Made by a program: the position numbers and the translations under genes. This document shows, one piece after another, positions 53,380-62,282 of a stretch of 64,000 nt of DNA (position 1 is its first letter; every line of letters begins with the position of its first letter). The notes beneath the pieces are model-generated. The model was not told where the DNA came from, made no database searches, and worked only from the letters and a program-made list of their open reading frames with translations. Source of the DNA: Frateuria_A sp035943815 (GTDB taxonomy: Bacteria; Pseudomonadota; Gammaproteobacteria; Xanthomonadales; Rhodanobacteraceae); assembly GCF_035943815.1 (NCBI RefSeq), contig NZ_DASZBU010000012.1:248001-312000 (forward strand), in the 5' to 3' direction.

Positions 53380-55276
53380 ATGGATCGGACTCATCCACCC
53401 GCGTTTCGCCGTGGTCGCACACGACCTGGCGATGGCCGGCTTCGCCTGGTGGATCGCCAAGGCACTGCGCTATGCCACCGCGCCGGGCCAGGGGAGCAGC
53501 TTCGATGCGCTCGAGTTTCCCATCGTGCTGGCGATCCAGGGGCTCATCTTCACCTGGACGGGCTTGTACAAGGGCGTATGGCGCTTCGCCAGCCTGCCGG
53601 ACCTGTGGAACATCCTCAAAGCTGCGGTAGGTGGCGCGCTCGGCATCGCCCTGGCGCTGTTCGTATACGAGCGCCTGGAAGGCGTGCCGCGATCGGTGCT
53701 ACTGCTCTACCCGGTGGCGTTGACTCTCCTGCTGGGCGTGCCGCGCCTTGCCTACCGGTTCTGGAAGGACAGCCGGCTGGACCTGTTCAGTGCACGCTCC
53801 TCCAGGCGCGTGTTGATCGTCGGCGCAGACCGCGCGGGCGAGGCGCTTTCACGCGACTTGCGCCGGGACGGCACCTACAGCGTCATTGGCTTCGTCGACG
53901 ACAAGACCAGCCTTCGGGGTGCCTCGATCAACGGCCACCCGGTGCTGGGCAGCATCGACCAACTGCCTGAGCTGGCACGCGAGGCTGCGGCCGAAATGCT
54001 GCTGATCGCCTTGCCTGCCGCCACCACGGGCGAGATGCGCCGCGTAGTGGAACTGTGCGACCAGACCGGCCTGCCATACCGCACGGTGCCGAGGTTGGAA
54101 GACGTCGTCGCCGGCCGCGCCCAGTTCAACGAAATAAAGGAAGTCGCAATCGAAGACCTGCTCGGCCGCGATGCCGTCGAACTGGACTGGACTGCTATCC
54201 GCGAAACCCTGACCGGCCGGCGCGTGCTGGTCACCGGCGGCGGCGGCTCGATCGGTTCGGAACTTTGTCGCCAGGTCGCCCGATTGGGTGCGCACGCGCT
54301 GACCATCGTGGAGCAGAGCGAGTACAACCTCTATCGCATCGGCAAGGAGCTGCGCAGCGATTATCCCGAATTGCTGCTGGAGTGCGTGCTGTGTGACTGC
54401 GGCGACCGCATGGCGATGCACAAGGCCTTCGCCGAGAGTAGGCCGCAGGTGGTCTTCCACGCGGCCGCGTACAAGCACGTTCCGATGCTGCAGAAGCAGC
54501 TGCGCGCCGCGTTCCGCAACAATGTGCTGGGTACCCGCACGGTGGCGGATCTGGCCAACGAGTTCCAGGTCGAGTGCTTCGTGCTGATCTCCACCGACAA
54601 GGCGGTCAATCCCACCAGCGTGATGGGCGCCTGCAAGCGCGTGGCGGAAATCTACTGCCAGAACCTCAACGCCCAGTCGAATACCCACTTCATCACGGTG
54701 CGGTTCGGCAACGTGCTCGACTCGGCCGGGTCGGTCGTGCCGCTGTTCCGCCAGCAGATTCGCGACGGCGGTCCCGTCACCATCACGCACCCGGAAATCA
54801 CCCGCTACTTCATGACGATTCCCGAGGCTTGCCAGCTGATCCTGCAGGCAGCCTGCCTGGGCCAAGGCGGCGAGATTTTCGCGCTGGACATGGGTGAGCC
54901 GGTGAAGATCCGTGATCTTGCCGAACAAATGATCCGCCTGGCGGGAAAGAAGCCGGGGACCGAAGTGCCGATCATCTACACCGGCCTGCGCGCCGGCGAG
55001 AAGTTGTTCGAGGAACTGTTCCATCAGCTGGAAAACTACAGCGCCACCGCGCACGCGAAGATCTTTCTCGCGCAGCACCGCGAAGTGTCCTGGGAGCTGC
55101 TGCAGGCCCTCGTCAACAAGGCCGCCGAAGCCACCGCGGACTACGACGAGGACGAGCTGCGCCGGTGCGTTTCCAGCCTGTTGCCGTCGTTTCGCTGGAG
55201 CGATACGGCGCAGCCGGACAACGTGGTGTCGATCCGGCGTATCGAACCCGCTCGTATCGAGACAGGAGAGAAGTGA
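53366..55276 (+). CDS. Nucleoside-diphosphate sugar 4,6-dehydratase, CapD/WbpM family
   Basis: Membrane-anchored UDP-HexNAc 4,6-dehydratase. 636 residues: four or so N-terminal helices (to about 125), a CoA-binding-like Rossmann domain (VLIVGADRAGEAL), and a SDR catalytic domain starting VLVTGGGGSIGSEL near 289. The catalytic Met/Lys pair typical of this family sits in STDKAVNPTSVMGACKR, with AAYKHVPM for substrate. AGAAGGA precedes the ATG, which decides the start over a frame-open ATG seven codons earlier. Confidence 0.93.
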   Translation: MSPRKWIGLIHPRFAVVAHDLAMAGFAWWIAKALRYATAPGQGSSFDALEFPIVLAIQGLIFTWTGLYKGVWRFASLPDLWNILKAAVGGALGIALALFVYERLEGVPRSVLLLYPVALTLLLGVPRLAYRFWKDSRLDLFSARSSRRVLIVGADRAGEALSRDLRRDGTYSVIGFVDDKTSLRGASINGHPVLGSIDQLPELAREAAAEMLLIALPAATTGEMRRVVELCDQTGLPYRTVPRLEDVVAGRAQFNEIKEVAIEDLLGRDAVELDWTAIRETLTGRRVLVTGGGGSIGSELCRQVARLGAHALTIVEQSEYNLYRIGKELRSDYPELLLECVLCDCGDRMAMHKAFAESRPQVVFHAAAYKHVPMLQKQLRAAFRNNVLGTRTVADLANEFQVECFVLISTDKAVNPTSVMGACKRVAEIYCQNLNAQSNTHFITVRFGNVLDSAGSVVPLFRQQIRDGGPVTITHPEITRYFMTIPEACQLILQAACLGQGGEIFALDMGEPVKIRDLAEQMIRLAGKKPGTEVPIIYTGLRAGEKLFEELFHQLENYSATAHAKIFLAQHREVSWELLQALVNKAAEATADYDEDELRRCVSSLLPSFRWSDTAQPDNVVSIRRIEPARIETGEK

Positions 55277-56149
55277 GTGACCAAGCCGTTGCGCAAAGTG
55301 GTGTTTCCCGTGGCCGGGTTGGGCACGCGTTTCCTGCCGGCCACCAAGGTGGTCGCCAAGGAAATGCTGCCGGTGCTGGACAAGCCCCTGATCCAGTACG
55401 CAGTCGATGAAGCGGTGGACGCCGGTGCCGACACTCTGGTGTTCGTCACCAACCGCTACAAGCACGCCATTGCCGACTATTTCGACAAGGCGTACGAACT
55501 GGAAGCCAAGCTGGAGGAAAAGGGCAAGGACGAACTGCTTGCCCTGGTGCAGGGCACCCTGCCGTCCAACGTGCGCGCTGTCTTCGTCACCCAGCCGGAG
55601 GCCCACGGCCTGGGGCACGCGGTGCTCTGCGCCAAGCCGGTGGTCGGCAACGAGCCGTTCGGCATCATCCTCCCCGACGACCTGATCTGGAATCGAGGCA
55701 AGGGTGCGCTGGGGCAGATGGCAGCGCTGGCCGAGGCGGAAAATGCCGGCGTCATCGCGGTCGAAGAAGTACCGCACGACCAGACCGACAAGTACGGCAT
55801 CGTCGACGCCGAGCCGATCGACCAGCGAAGCGCGCGAATCCGCTACATGGTGGAAAAGCCCAAGCCGGCCGATGCGCCGTCCAACCTGGCGGTGGTCGGG
55901 CGCTACGTGCTGCCCGGGCGCATCTTCGAGTTGCTGGAGCAGACCGAACCCGGCGCCGGCGGTGAGATCCAGCTCACCGACGCCATCGAGGCCTTGTTGA
56001 CCGAGCACGGCAAGGTGCTTGCGTACCGTTTCGAAGGCACCCGCTTCGATTGCGGCAACAAGGCCGGCCTGGTGCGCGCCACCATGCACATGGCCATGCA
56101 GGATCCCAAGCTCGCGCCGGTCGTACGCGAGTTTGCCGCGCAGCTTTAA
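55277..56149 (+). CDS. galU: UTP--glucose-1-phosphate uridylyltransferase
   Basis: Makes UDP-glucose for LPS, exopolysaccharide and sugar interconversion. 290 residues: nucleotide-binding GLGTRFLPATK at 14-24 with Lys28, and the hallmark EEVPHDQTDKYGI, VVGRYVLPG and GEIQLTDAI. Starts at GTG directly after the CapD stop (TGAGTG), the ribosome-binding site CAGGAGAG lying in the CapD end. No promoter space, so it is in the same operon. Confidence 0.96.
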   Translation: MTKPLRKVVFPVAGLGTRFLPATKVVAKEMLPVLDKPLIQYAVDEAVDAGADTLVFVTNRYKHAIADYFDKAYELEAKLEEKGKDELLALVQGTLPSNVRAVFVTQPEAHGLGHAVLCAKPVVGNEPFGIILPDDLIWNRGKGALGQMAALAEAENAGVIAVEEVPHDQTDKYGIVDAEPIDQRSARIRYMVEKPKPADAPSNLAVVGRYVLPGRIFELLEQTEPGAGGEIQLTDAIEALLTEHGKVLAYRFEGTRFDCGNKAGLVRATMHMAMQDPKLAPVVREFAAQL

Positions 56150-56159
56150 CGCTCGACTT

Positions 56160-56186
56160 GCGCTCTTCCCCCCAGGGGAAGAGCGC
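56160..56186. terminator. Perfect 12-bp hairpin after galU
   Basis: GCGCTCTTCCCC, loop CCA, GGGGAAGAGCGC, 11 bp after the galU stop. It has no T-run, so termination is uncertain; it ends the lapA-galU operon. Confidence 0.6.
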
Positions 56187-56390
56187 TCCCGCGGCCAGGC
56201 ACTCGTTTCAGTTCCCATGGCGGGCAGGGACGGCGCAGGCACCTAGGGGGGATCGGCGTTTTCGGGCGGGCATGGGCGGTCAGCCCTGCAATGGCGCACG
56301 AACGATGGCCCGGCGCATGCGGAAGAAACCCCCGTCGAATGAGGCCGCACGCCTGCGATATGCTCGGTCGTCGCCCGACGTGCCCTAGCC

Positions 56391-57680
56391 ATGACGCAGT
56401 CGCCCGCCATTTCCTACTACCGCGCCACGGCCATGCCGTACGCACCGTATGCGCCGCTCGAGGGCGCGACGGAGGCGCGCGTGGTGGTGGTCGGCGGCGG
56501 TTTCGCTGGCCTCAACACCGCATTGGGGCTGGCCGAGCGTGGCGTGTCGGACGTGCTGCTGCTGGAGCGCGAGCAGATCGGCCATGGCGCCTCAGGGCGC
56601 AATGGCGGCTTCGTGTTCGCGGGCTTTTCGCTGGGTGAGCAGGCCTTGCTCGGGCAACTCGGCGAGGCGCGAGCGCGGGCCTTGTTCCGGCGCACGATCG
56701 ACGGCGTGCACCGCATCCGTCGACGGATCGCCGACTACGCGATCGCTTGCGATGCGGTGGACGAAGGCGTGATCTGGGCCAATTGGTTCCGCGATCCCGG
56801 GGTTCTGCGCGCGCGCCGGCAGTTGCTGGCCAAGCACTACGGCGTGGACTGGGAGTGGTTGCCGGAAGCCGAGCTGCGAGAGCGCATCCACAGTACGCGC
56901 TACCACGACGGCTTGTTCGAACGCGACGCGCTGCACCTGCACCCGCTCAACTATGCCATCGGCCTGGCTGCCGCCGCGGCGGGGCAGGGCGTGCGCATCC
57001 ACGAACACAGCGGCGTACGCCATCTGCAGCGCGTCGGCGATCGCTGGCGTGTGCGGACCACTTCGGGCGAAGTGCTTGCCGAGCAGGTGGTACTGGCGTG
57101 TGGAGGCTACCTGGCGGGCCTGGAGCGCAGCATCGATCGCGCGGTGTTGCCCATCGCCACCTACGTGATGGTGACCGAGCCGCTGGGCGATCGCCTGGCC
57201 GATTGCCTGGCCACGCGCGCGGCCATCTACGACACACGCTTCGCCTTCGACTACTACCGGCCGTTGCCGGATACGCGGCTGCTCTGGGGTGGTCGAATCT
57301 CGGTGCTCGACCGCTCCCCGCGTGGGGTGCAGCGGCTGCTGCGGCGCGACCTGCTGCGCGTGTTCCCGCAGCTCGAGCAGGTGCGCGTCGACTACGCCTG
57401 GTCGGGCCTGATGAGCTACGCCCGCCACCAGATGCCGCAGATCGGCGGACGCGGGGACGGCCTGTGGTGGGCGCAGGCCTTCGGCGGCCATGGCCTCAGT
57501 TCGACCTGCGCGGCGGGCGAGCTGCTGGCGGCGGCGATTGCCGAGGGCGATCCGGCCTGGCGCGAGTTTGCCGACTATGGCCTGGCATCGACCCACCGGC
57601 CGCTGGGTTTCCTGGCCGCGCAGGCGAGCTACTGGCGGGCGGAGTTGCAGGATTGGTTCAAGACAAGGCTGGAAGGATGA
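56391..57680 (+). CDS. FAD-dependent amine/amino-acid oxidoreductase (DAO/PuuB-like)
   Basis: 429-residue DAO-superfamily flavoprotein. FAD-binding GGGFAG at 35-40 (VVVVGGGFAGLNTALGLAERG), the following SGRNGGFVFAGFS loop, and the C-terminal AQAFGGHGLSS...GELLA motif resemble gamma-glutamylputrescine oxidase and related enzymes. It would oxidise an amine or imino acid and reduce oxygen or quinone; substrate not known. Its TGA overlaps the csaA ATG (ATGA). Confidence 0.85.
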   Translation: MTQSPAISYYRATAMPYAPYAPLEGATEARVVVVGGGFAGLNTALGLAERGVSDVLLLEREQIGHGASGRNGGFVFAGFSLGEQALLGQLGEARARALFRRTIDGVHRIRRRIADYAIACDAVDEGVIWANWFRDPGVLRARRQLLAKHYGVDWEWLPEAELRERIHSTRYHDGLFERDALHLHPLNYAIGLAAAAAGQGVRIHEHSGVRHLQRVGDRWRVRTTSGEVLAEQVVLACGGYLAGLERSIDRAVLPIATYVMVTEPLGDRLADCLATRAAIYDTRFAFDYYRPLPDTRLLWGGRISVLDRSPRGVQRLLRRDLLRVFPQLEQVRVDYAWSGLMSYARHQMPQIGGRGDGLWWAQAFGGHGLSSTCAAGELLAAAIAEGDPAWREFADYGLASTHRPLGFLAAQASYWRAELQDWFKTRLEG

Positions 57681-58018
57681 CGGACGTGCAAGAGATCAGC
57701 TGGGCTGACTTCGAGAAGGTGTTGATCGTGGCCGGCACCATCGTGCGCGTGGAACCCTTTCCCGAGGCGCGCAAGCCGGCGTGGAAGGTGTGGGCCGACT
57801 TCGGCCCCTACGGCGAGCGCAAGACCAGCGCGCAGATCGCCGCGCTGTATTCGCCCGAGCAACTGCTCGGCAGGCAGATCGTGGGCGTGCTCAACTTTCC
57901 CGAAAAGCAGATCGGACCCTTCCGCTCGCAGTTCCTGCTGACCGGGTTCCACACCGATGCTGGCGTAGTCGTCACCACGGTGGAGCGGCCGGTGCCCAAC
58001 GGCGCGCGGCTGGCGTGA
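57677..58018 (+). CDS. csaA: CsaA-type tRNA-binding/chaperone-like protein
   Basis: 113-residue protein with one tRNA-binding (EMAP/OB) domain: SWADFEKVLIVAGTIVRVEPFPEARKPA (split by its loop), then KTSAQIAALYSPEQLLGRQIVGVLNFPEKQIGPFRSQ region and PVPNGARLA at the end. In Bacillus CsaA shows export chaperone activity; the bacterial-wide role is not settled. It overlaps the flavoprotein gene and the GNAT gene at both ends. Confidence 0.9.
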   Translation: MTDVQEISWADFEKVLIVAGTIVRVEPFPEARKPAWKVWADFGPYGERKTSAQIAALYSPEQLLGRQIVGVLNFPEKQIGPFRSQFLLTGFHTDAGVVVTTVERPVPNGARLA

Positions 58019-58407
58019 ACGCGCCGCGTGCGGTGCGCACCTCCGATGCGGGGCGGATCGCGCGGCTGTCGGGCGAGCTGCAGTATCCGGTGGACGCGAC
58101 GGCCATGGCCGCGCGGCTGGGCGGCCTCATCGGCGACCCGCGCCATTGCGTGCGCGTGATCGACGGAGAGGGACGCCTGGCGGACTGGATCGCTGCCGAG
58201 CGGCGCCTGGGCCTGGTGGTCGACGGTGCGAACCGCCGGGATAGCGTGGGGCATTGGTCGCTGCCGCCGAGGCCTGGGCAGGGAGCGGGGCTCGGAGTGG
58301 GGGTCGTACGTTCGAACGTGCAGCGCCAAGCCGCGCATCCGTTCTCCGAGAGGCTGGGTTACGTGCGGCAGAAGAGCCAGCATGTCTACGCCAGGCGTCT
58401 GGGTTGA
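58015..58407 (+). CDS. GNAT-type acetyltransferase, probably damaged
   Basis: 130-residue frame starting at GTG in the csaA stop (GTGA). The N-terminal half is normal GNAT (ARLSGELQYPVDATAMAARLGG, DWIAAERRLGLVVDGA) and the end is normal (VRSNVQRQAAHPF, ERLGYVRQKSQHVY). The middle is not: the alpha-helix expected after the acetyl-CoA loop, ALVAAAEAWAG, is found in another frame at about 58250-58290, and the loop before it is shortened. The open frame survives only because two shifts cancel. Likely a pseudogene or altered enzyme. Confidence 0.55.
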   Translation: MNAPRAVRTSDAGRIARLSGELQYPVDATAMAARLGGLIGDPRHCVRVIDGEGRLADWIAAERRLGLVVDGANRRDSVGHWSLPPRPGQGAGLGVGVVRSNVQRQAAHPFSERLGYVRQKSQHVYARRLG

Positions 58408-58470
58408 ACGGCTACACGGGGACGCTGCTGCGGCTGGGGTCGCTTTCGGCAGTCGAAGCGGGCAGGGTCT

Positions 58471-59268
58471 TCAGGTGGCGACCGCTTGCACGAGCACGGC
58501 CCCGCTCCCGTGCATCGCCTCCACACCGGTAGCCAGGTCCGCCTGCGTGTCGTCATGCACGACCGCCAGTGCCTCGGCTGCCCCATCCGTCGCCACCACG
58601 TCCAGCAACTGGATCGCGGGCTGACCGTCCACTTCCAGTACGTCCCCCGGCGCCAGCGCGCGCGACAGCCGCAGGTGATGCAGGTGCCGCTTGCTGCCGC
58701 CGCGATAGTGCATGCGTGCGACGATTTCCTGGCCCGGGTAGCAACCCTTGTCCAGCGCCGTGGCACCCAGCTTACCCAGATCCAGCCAGGCCGGCAGCAA
58801 GCCATCGGCGCCGCCCGGCGGAAGCCACGGCCAGCCGGCGCGAAGCTGCGGCAGGCGCCACTCGTCGTCCGCTTGGTTGGCCAGCTTCAGGCCATGTGAG
58901 CCGCATCCCAGTACAAGGGTGTCCTCCTGCGCGGCGACGGCATGCACAGCCATGGCCGTCGTGGTCGACAGCTGCCGCACCGGCAGGGCGGCCACGTGCA
59001 CCTTGGCGCGGAACACGTAGCGCTGCAGTTCGGCGGCCAGCGCCTGGGCTTCTCCGCCACGCAGCAGCAACCGCAAGCGCTGCCCATCCAGCCGCACCAG
59101 GTGGAACAGCGCACGCACACGCCCCTGTGCATCGAGCCAGGCGCTGAACTGCCATTGGCCATCGGCGAGCGAGGCGAGATTGCTGCTGAATTGCGCTTGC
59201 GCGAATGCGATCGCGTCCGCGCCTTCGAGGGAGACCAGCTCGGCGTTGTAGGTGCTTGGCATGCGCAT
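58471..59268 (-). CDS. ygfZ: Folate-binding tRNA-modifying protein YgfZ
   Basis: 265-residue COG0354 protein (glycine-cleavage T-protein fold) that supports Fe-S enzymes such as MiaB, using folate. The diagnostic KGCYPGQE motif is at 174-181 (EIVARMHYRG follows). Two possible ATGs (MRMPS or MPS) differ by two residues. Divergent from the SDHAF4 gene with 106 bp between, which must hold the promoter of the succinate dehydrogenase operon. Confidence 0.94.
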   Translation of the reverse strand: MRMPSTYNAELVSLEGADAIAFAQAQFSSNLASLADGQWQFSAWLDAQGRVRALFHLVRLDGQRLRLLLRGGEAQALAAELQRYVFRAKVHVAALPVRQLSTTTAMAVHAVAAQEDTLVLGCGSHGLKLANQADDEWRLPQLRAGWPWLPPGGADGLLPAWLDLGKLGATALDKGCYPGQEIVARMHYRGGSKRHLHHLRLSRALAPGDVLEVDGQPAIQLLDVVATDGAAEALAVVHDDTQADLATGVEAMHGSGAVLVQAVAT

Positions 59269-59374
59269 GAGATAAGGGAACGCGCCCGTGAAGGCAAGGT
59301 GCGGACAGGTTTTCGCTCGGCGGTCAAGGTTGTGCTGCGCGGTCAGCGCGTATTACGCTTCCGCGGCTTTACTT

Positions 59375-59542
59375 ATGTCCGAGACCTCCTCCCAAACCGA
59401 ACCTGCCCCTGCTTCCGCGTCTGCGGAGCAAGCTGCCGTGCCCGCGCGGCCGGCTCAGGGCGAGGTACGGACGGAGCGTCCGGCGCCGGATCCCACCCGC
59501 TACGGCGACTGGGAAAAGAACGGACGCTGCATCGACTTCTGA
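59375..59542 (+). CDS. DUF1674 protein, SDHAF4-type succinate dehydrogenase assembly factor
   Basis: 55 residues: a Glu/Ala/Pro-rich disordered leader and the strictly conserved C-terminal tail RYGDWEKNGRCIDF, which is the mitochondrial Sdh8/SDHAF4 signature. In eukaryotes this protein protects flavinated SdhA before it joins SdhB. Being just upstream of sdhCDAB makes the same job likely. It ends 82 bp before sdhC. Confidence 0.9.
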   Translation: MSETSSQTEPAPASASAEQAAVPARPAQGEVRTERPAPDPTRYGDWEKNGRCIDF

Positions 59543-59624
59543 TCCGCCCATGGCGGCGCGAGCCGGCACGGGCATGGGAAGCGGGCGATCGGGCACCAGC
59601 GATTCCACTACACGGATAGCCGCC

Positions 59625-60020
59625 ATGGCAGACACGCGACGACCGCTTTCACCCCACCTCTCCGTCTATCGATGGCAGGTGCAGATGGTCACCTCCATCC
59701 TGCATCGCGCCACCGGCATCGCCTTGTCCGTGGGTCTGCTGCTGGTCGCCTGGGGGCTCATCGCGCTGGCCGGCGGGGAAGAGCGCTTCGGCCATTTCAC
59801 CGCCTTCGTCGCAAGCCCCATCGGCATCATCCTGATGATCGGCTGGAGCTGGTCGTTGTTCTATCACCTATGCAACGGTATCCGGCACCTGGTGCAGGAT
59901 GGCGGCTACGGCTACGAGATCGTGCAGTTCGTGCGCTCGAGCTGGGCCTCGATCATCGTCAGCCTACTGTTGACGGCGCTGGTGTGGGCCTGGGTGCTGA
60001 AAATGGGGGCCGGGGCATGA
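59625..60020 (+). CDS. sdhC: Succinate dehydrogenase cytochrome b556 subunit
   Basis: Membrane anchor of complex II. 131 residues with three helices. RPLSPHLSVYRW near the start, the HRATG motif (27-31; Ser24 and Arg28 near the quinone site) and haem-ligand region His81 / His88 in YHLCNGIRHLVQD. Start MADTRRPL chosen from the family although an open frame runs 25 codons further. Overlaps sdhD by ATGA. Confidence 0.95.
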   Translation: MADTRRPLSPHLSVYRWQVQMVTSILHRATGIALSVGLLLVAWGLIALAGGEERFGHFTAFVASPIGIILMIGWSWSLFYHLCNGIRHLVQDGGYGYEIVQFVRSSWASIIVSLLLTALVWAWVLKMGAGA

Positions 60021-60412
60021 GCGCCTATCCGAAGGAGTACCGCAACCCGCTGAAGAAGGCCCGCGGCCTGGGCTCGGCCCAGCACGGCGTGAGCCACTGG
60101 TGGGTGCAGCGCGTCACCGCCGTCGCGCTCGTCGGCCTGGGTATCTGGCTGGTCTCGCTGGTGCTGCGCGTGCTGCACGCCGACTACGCCACCGCTCGCG
60201 AGCTGGTCGCGCGTCCGTGGAACGCCGTGCTGCTGATCGCCTTCGTGGTCACCGCGTTCTGGCACGCCGTGCTCGGCCTGCAGGTAGTGATCGAGGACTA
60301 CGTGCACACCCGCTGGAAGGAAGCGGCGTTGCTGATCGCGATCAAGTTCGTTGCCGTGCTCGCCGCCCTGGCGGGCTTGCTCGCGGTGCTGCGCATCGCC
60401 CTGGGAGCTTAA
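60017..60412 (+). CDS. sdhD: Succinate dehydrogenase hydrophobic membrane anchor subunit
   Basis: Second membrane anchor, 131 residues, three helices (about 33-53, 70-95, 103-126). HHWW-like SHWWVQRVTAVAL start and the WHAVLGLQVVIEDYVH segment (82-97), with the quinone-site Asp/Tyr pair EDY, identify it. Translationally coupled to sdhC; 5 bp before sdhA. Confidence 0.94.
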   Translation: MSAYPKEYRNPLKKARGLGSAQHGVSHWWVQRVTAVALVGLGIWLVSLVLRVLHADYATARELVARPWNAVLLIAFVVTAFWHAVLGLQVVIEDYVHTRWKEAALLIAIKFVAVLAALAGLLAVLRIALGA

Positions 60413-60417
60413 GTTCG

Positions 60418-62205
60418 ATGGAAGCCTACAAGGTTCAGCAACACAAGTACGACGTGATCGTGGTCGGCGCCGGCGGCGCGGGCCTGCGCGCCACCTTCGG
60501 ACTGGCCGAGAAGGGCTTGAAGGCCGCCTGCATCACCAAGGTCTTCCCCACCCGCTCGCACACCGTGGCGGCGCAGGGCGGCATCTCCGCGGCCCTCGGC
60601 AACATGGGTGAGGACGATTGGCGCTTCCACTACTACGACACCATCAAGGGCTCCGACTGGCTCGGCGACCAGGATGCGATCGAGTACATGTGCAAGGAGG
60701 CCCCGGCGGCGATCATCGAGCTGGAGCACTACGGCGTGCCCTTCTCGCGTACCGAGGAGGGCAAGATCTACCAGCGCCCGTTCGGCGGCATGACCACGCA
60801 CTACGGCAAGGGCACCGCGCAGCGCACCTGCGCCGCCGCCGACCGCACCGGCCACGCGATCCTGCACACGCTCTACCAGCAGGCGCTGGCGCATGACGCG
60901 GCGTTCTTCATCGAATATTTCGCGATCGACCTGATCTTCGACGAGCAGGGCGTCTGCCGCGGCGTGCTCGCGCTGGACCTGAACGAGGGCACGCTGCACT
61001 TCTTCCGCGGCCACGCCGTGGTGCTGGCCACCGGCGGCTACGGCCGTGCCTACTTCAGCGCCACCTCCGCGCACACCTGCACGGGCGACGGCGGCGGCAT
61101 GGTGCTGCGTGCGGGCCTGGCGCTGCAGGACATGGAGTTCGTGCAGTTCCACCCGACCGGCATCTACGGCGCCGGCTGCCTGATCACCGAGGGCGTGCGC
61201 GGCGAGGGCGGCTACCTCACCAATTCCGAGGGCGAGCGCTTCATGGAGCGCTACGCGCCCAGCGCCAAGGACCTGGCCTCGCGCGACGTGGTCAGCCGCG
61301 CGATGACTATCGAAATCCGCGAAGGTCGCGGCGTCGGCGAGCACAAGGACCACATCCATCTCAATCTGATGCACCTGGGCGCGGACGTGATCCACGAGCG
61401 CCTGCCGGGCATCGCCGAGTCGGCGCGCATCTTCGCCGGCGTGGACGTGACCCGCGAGCCGATCCCGGTCATTCCGACCGTGCACTACAACATGGGCGGC
61501 ATCCCGACCAACTACCACGGCGAAGTGGTGCAGAAGAAGGGCGACGACGTCGACGCCGTGGTGCCGGGCCTGTTCGCCATCGGCGAGGCGGCCTGCGTAT
61601 CGGTGCACGGCGCCAACCGCCTGGGCTCCAACTCGCTGCTGGACCTGGTGGTGTTCGGCCGCGCCGTGGCCGGCCGTTGCGCCGAGCTGATCAAGCCCGG
61701 GTCGCTACATCAGGACGTGCCCGCTAGCATCCTGGACAAGGCGCTGGCCCGCTTCGACGGCCTGCGCAACGCCAAGGGCAGCAAGCCGACCGCGCAGATC
61801 CGCGCGGAGATGCAGCGCACCATGCAGAAGGACGCCGCCGTGTTCCGCACCGGCGAGACGCTGGCCGAGGGCAAGCGCCGCATCTCCGAGGTCTACGAAT
61901 CGTTCAAGGACGTCAGCGTCACCGACCGTTCGCTGGTGTGGAACTCCGACCTGATCGAGACGCTGGAGCTGTCCAACCTGCTGGCGCAGGCGGTGGCCAC
62001 CATGCACGCGGCCGAACAGCGCCTGGAAAGCCGCGGCGCCCATGCGCGCGAGGACTTCCCCGAGCGCGACGATGCGCAGTGGATGAAGCACACCCTGGTC
62101 ACGGTGGACGAGTCCGGCCAGACCAGCTTCGACTTCCGCCCGGTGCATATGTACACGCTGACCGACGAGGTCGACGTGGTGCCGCCGAAGAAGCGCGTTT
62201 ACTAA
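60418..62205 (+). CDS. sdhA: Succinate dehydrogenase flavoprotein subunit
   Basis: Catalytic subunit oxidising succinate to fumarate. 595 residues. FAD loop VVGAGGAGLRA (15-25), the covalent FAD-linking His48 in RSHTVAAQGG, FGGMTTHYGKG, PTVHYNMGGIPTN and HGANRLGSNSLLD. C-terminal region with RPVHMYTLTDEV. The start ATG sits 5 bp after sdhD. A pair of palindromes separates it from sdhB. Confidence 0.98.
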   Translation: MEAYKVQQHKYDVIVVGAGGAGLRATFGLAEKGLKAACITKVFPTRSHTVAAQGGISAALGNMGEDDWRFHYYDTIKGSDWLGDQDAIEYMCKEAPAAIIELEHYGVPFSRTEEGKIYQRPFGGMTTHYGKGTAQRTCAAADRTGHAILHTLYQQALAHDAAFFIEYFAIDLIFDEQGVCRGVLALDLNEGTLHFFRGHAVVLATGGYGRAYFSATSAHTCTGDGGGMVLRAGLALQDMEFVQFHPTGIYGAGCLITEGVRGEGGYLTNSEGERFMERYAPSAKDLASRDVVSRAMTIEIREGRGVGEHKDHIHLNLMHLGADVIHERLPGIAESARIFAGVDVTREPIPVIPTVHYNMGGIPTNYHGEVVQKKGDDVDAVVPGLFAIGEAACVSVHGANRLGSNSLLDLVVFGRAVAGRCAELIKPGSLHQDVPASILDKALARFDGLRNAKGSKPTAQIRAEMQRTMQKDAAVFRTGETLAEGKRRISEVYESFKDVSVTDRSLVWNSDLIETLELSNLLAQAVATMHAAEQRLESRGAHAREDFPERDDAQWMKHTLVTVDESGQTSFDFRPVHMYTLTDEVDVVPPKKRVY

Positions 62206-62214
62206 TTCGAGAGT

Positions 62215-62238
62215 GCGGCCATGGATGGCCGCTTTTTG
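62215..62238 (+). terminator. First intergenic palindrome (sdhA-sdhB) with T-run
   Basis: GCGGCCATGGATGGCCGC: an 8-bp stem around GG, followed by TTTTT. As an attenuator it could lower sdhB relative to sdhA; it is inside an operon whose products are needed 1:1, so an mRNA-processing or stabilising role is also possible. Confidence 0.5.
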
Positions 62239-62244
62239 ATTTTC

Positions 62245-62262
62245 GCGCTCATGGATGAGCGC
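62245..62262 (+). repeat. Second intergenic palindrome (sdhA-sdhB)
   Basis: GCGCTCATGGATGAGCGC: an 8-bp stem with the same CATGGATG core as the first, 12 bp later and 20 bp before the sdhB start. Confidence 0.6.
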
Positions 62263-62282
62263 ACAGACCAAGCGAGGTCACC

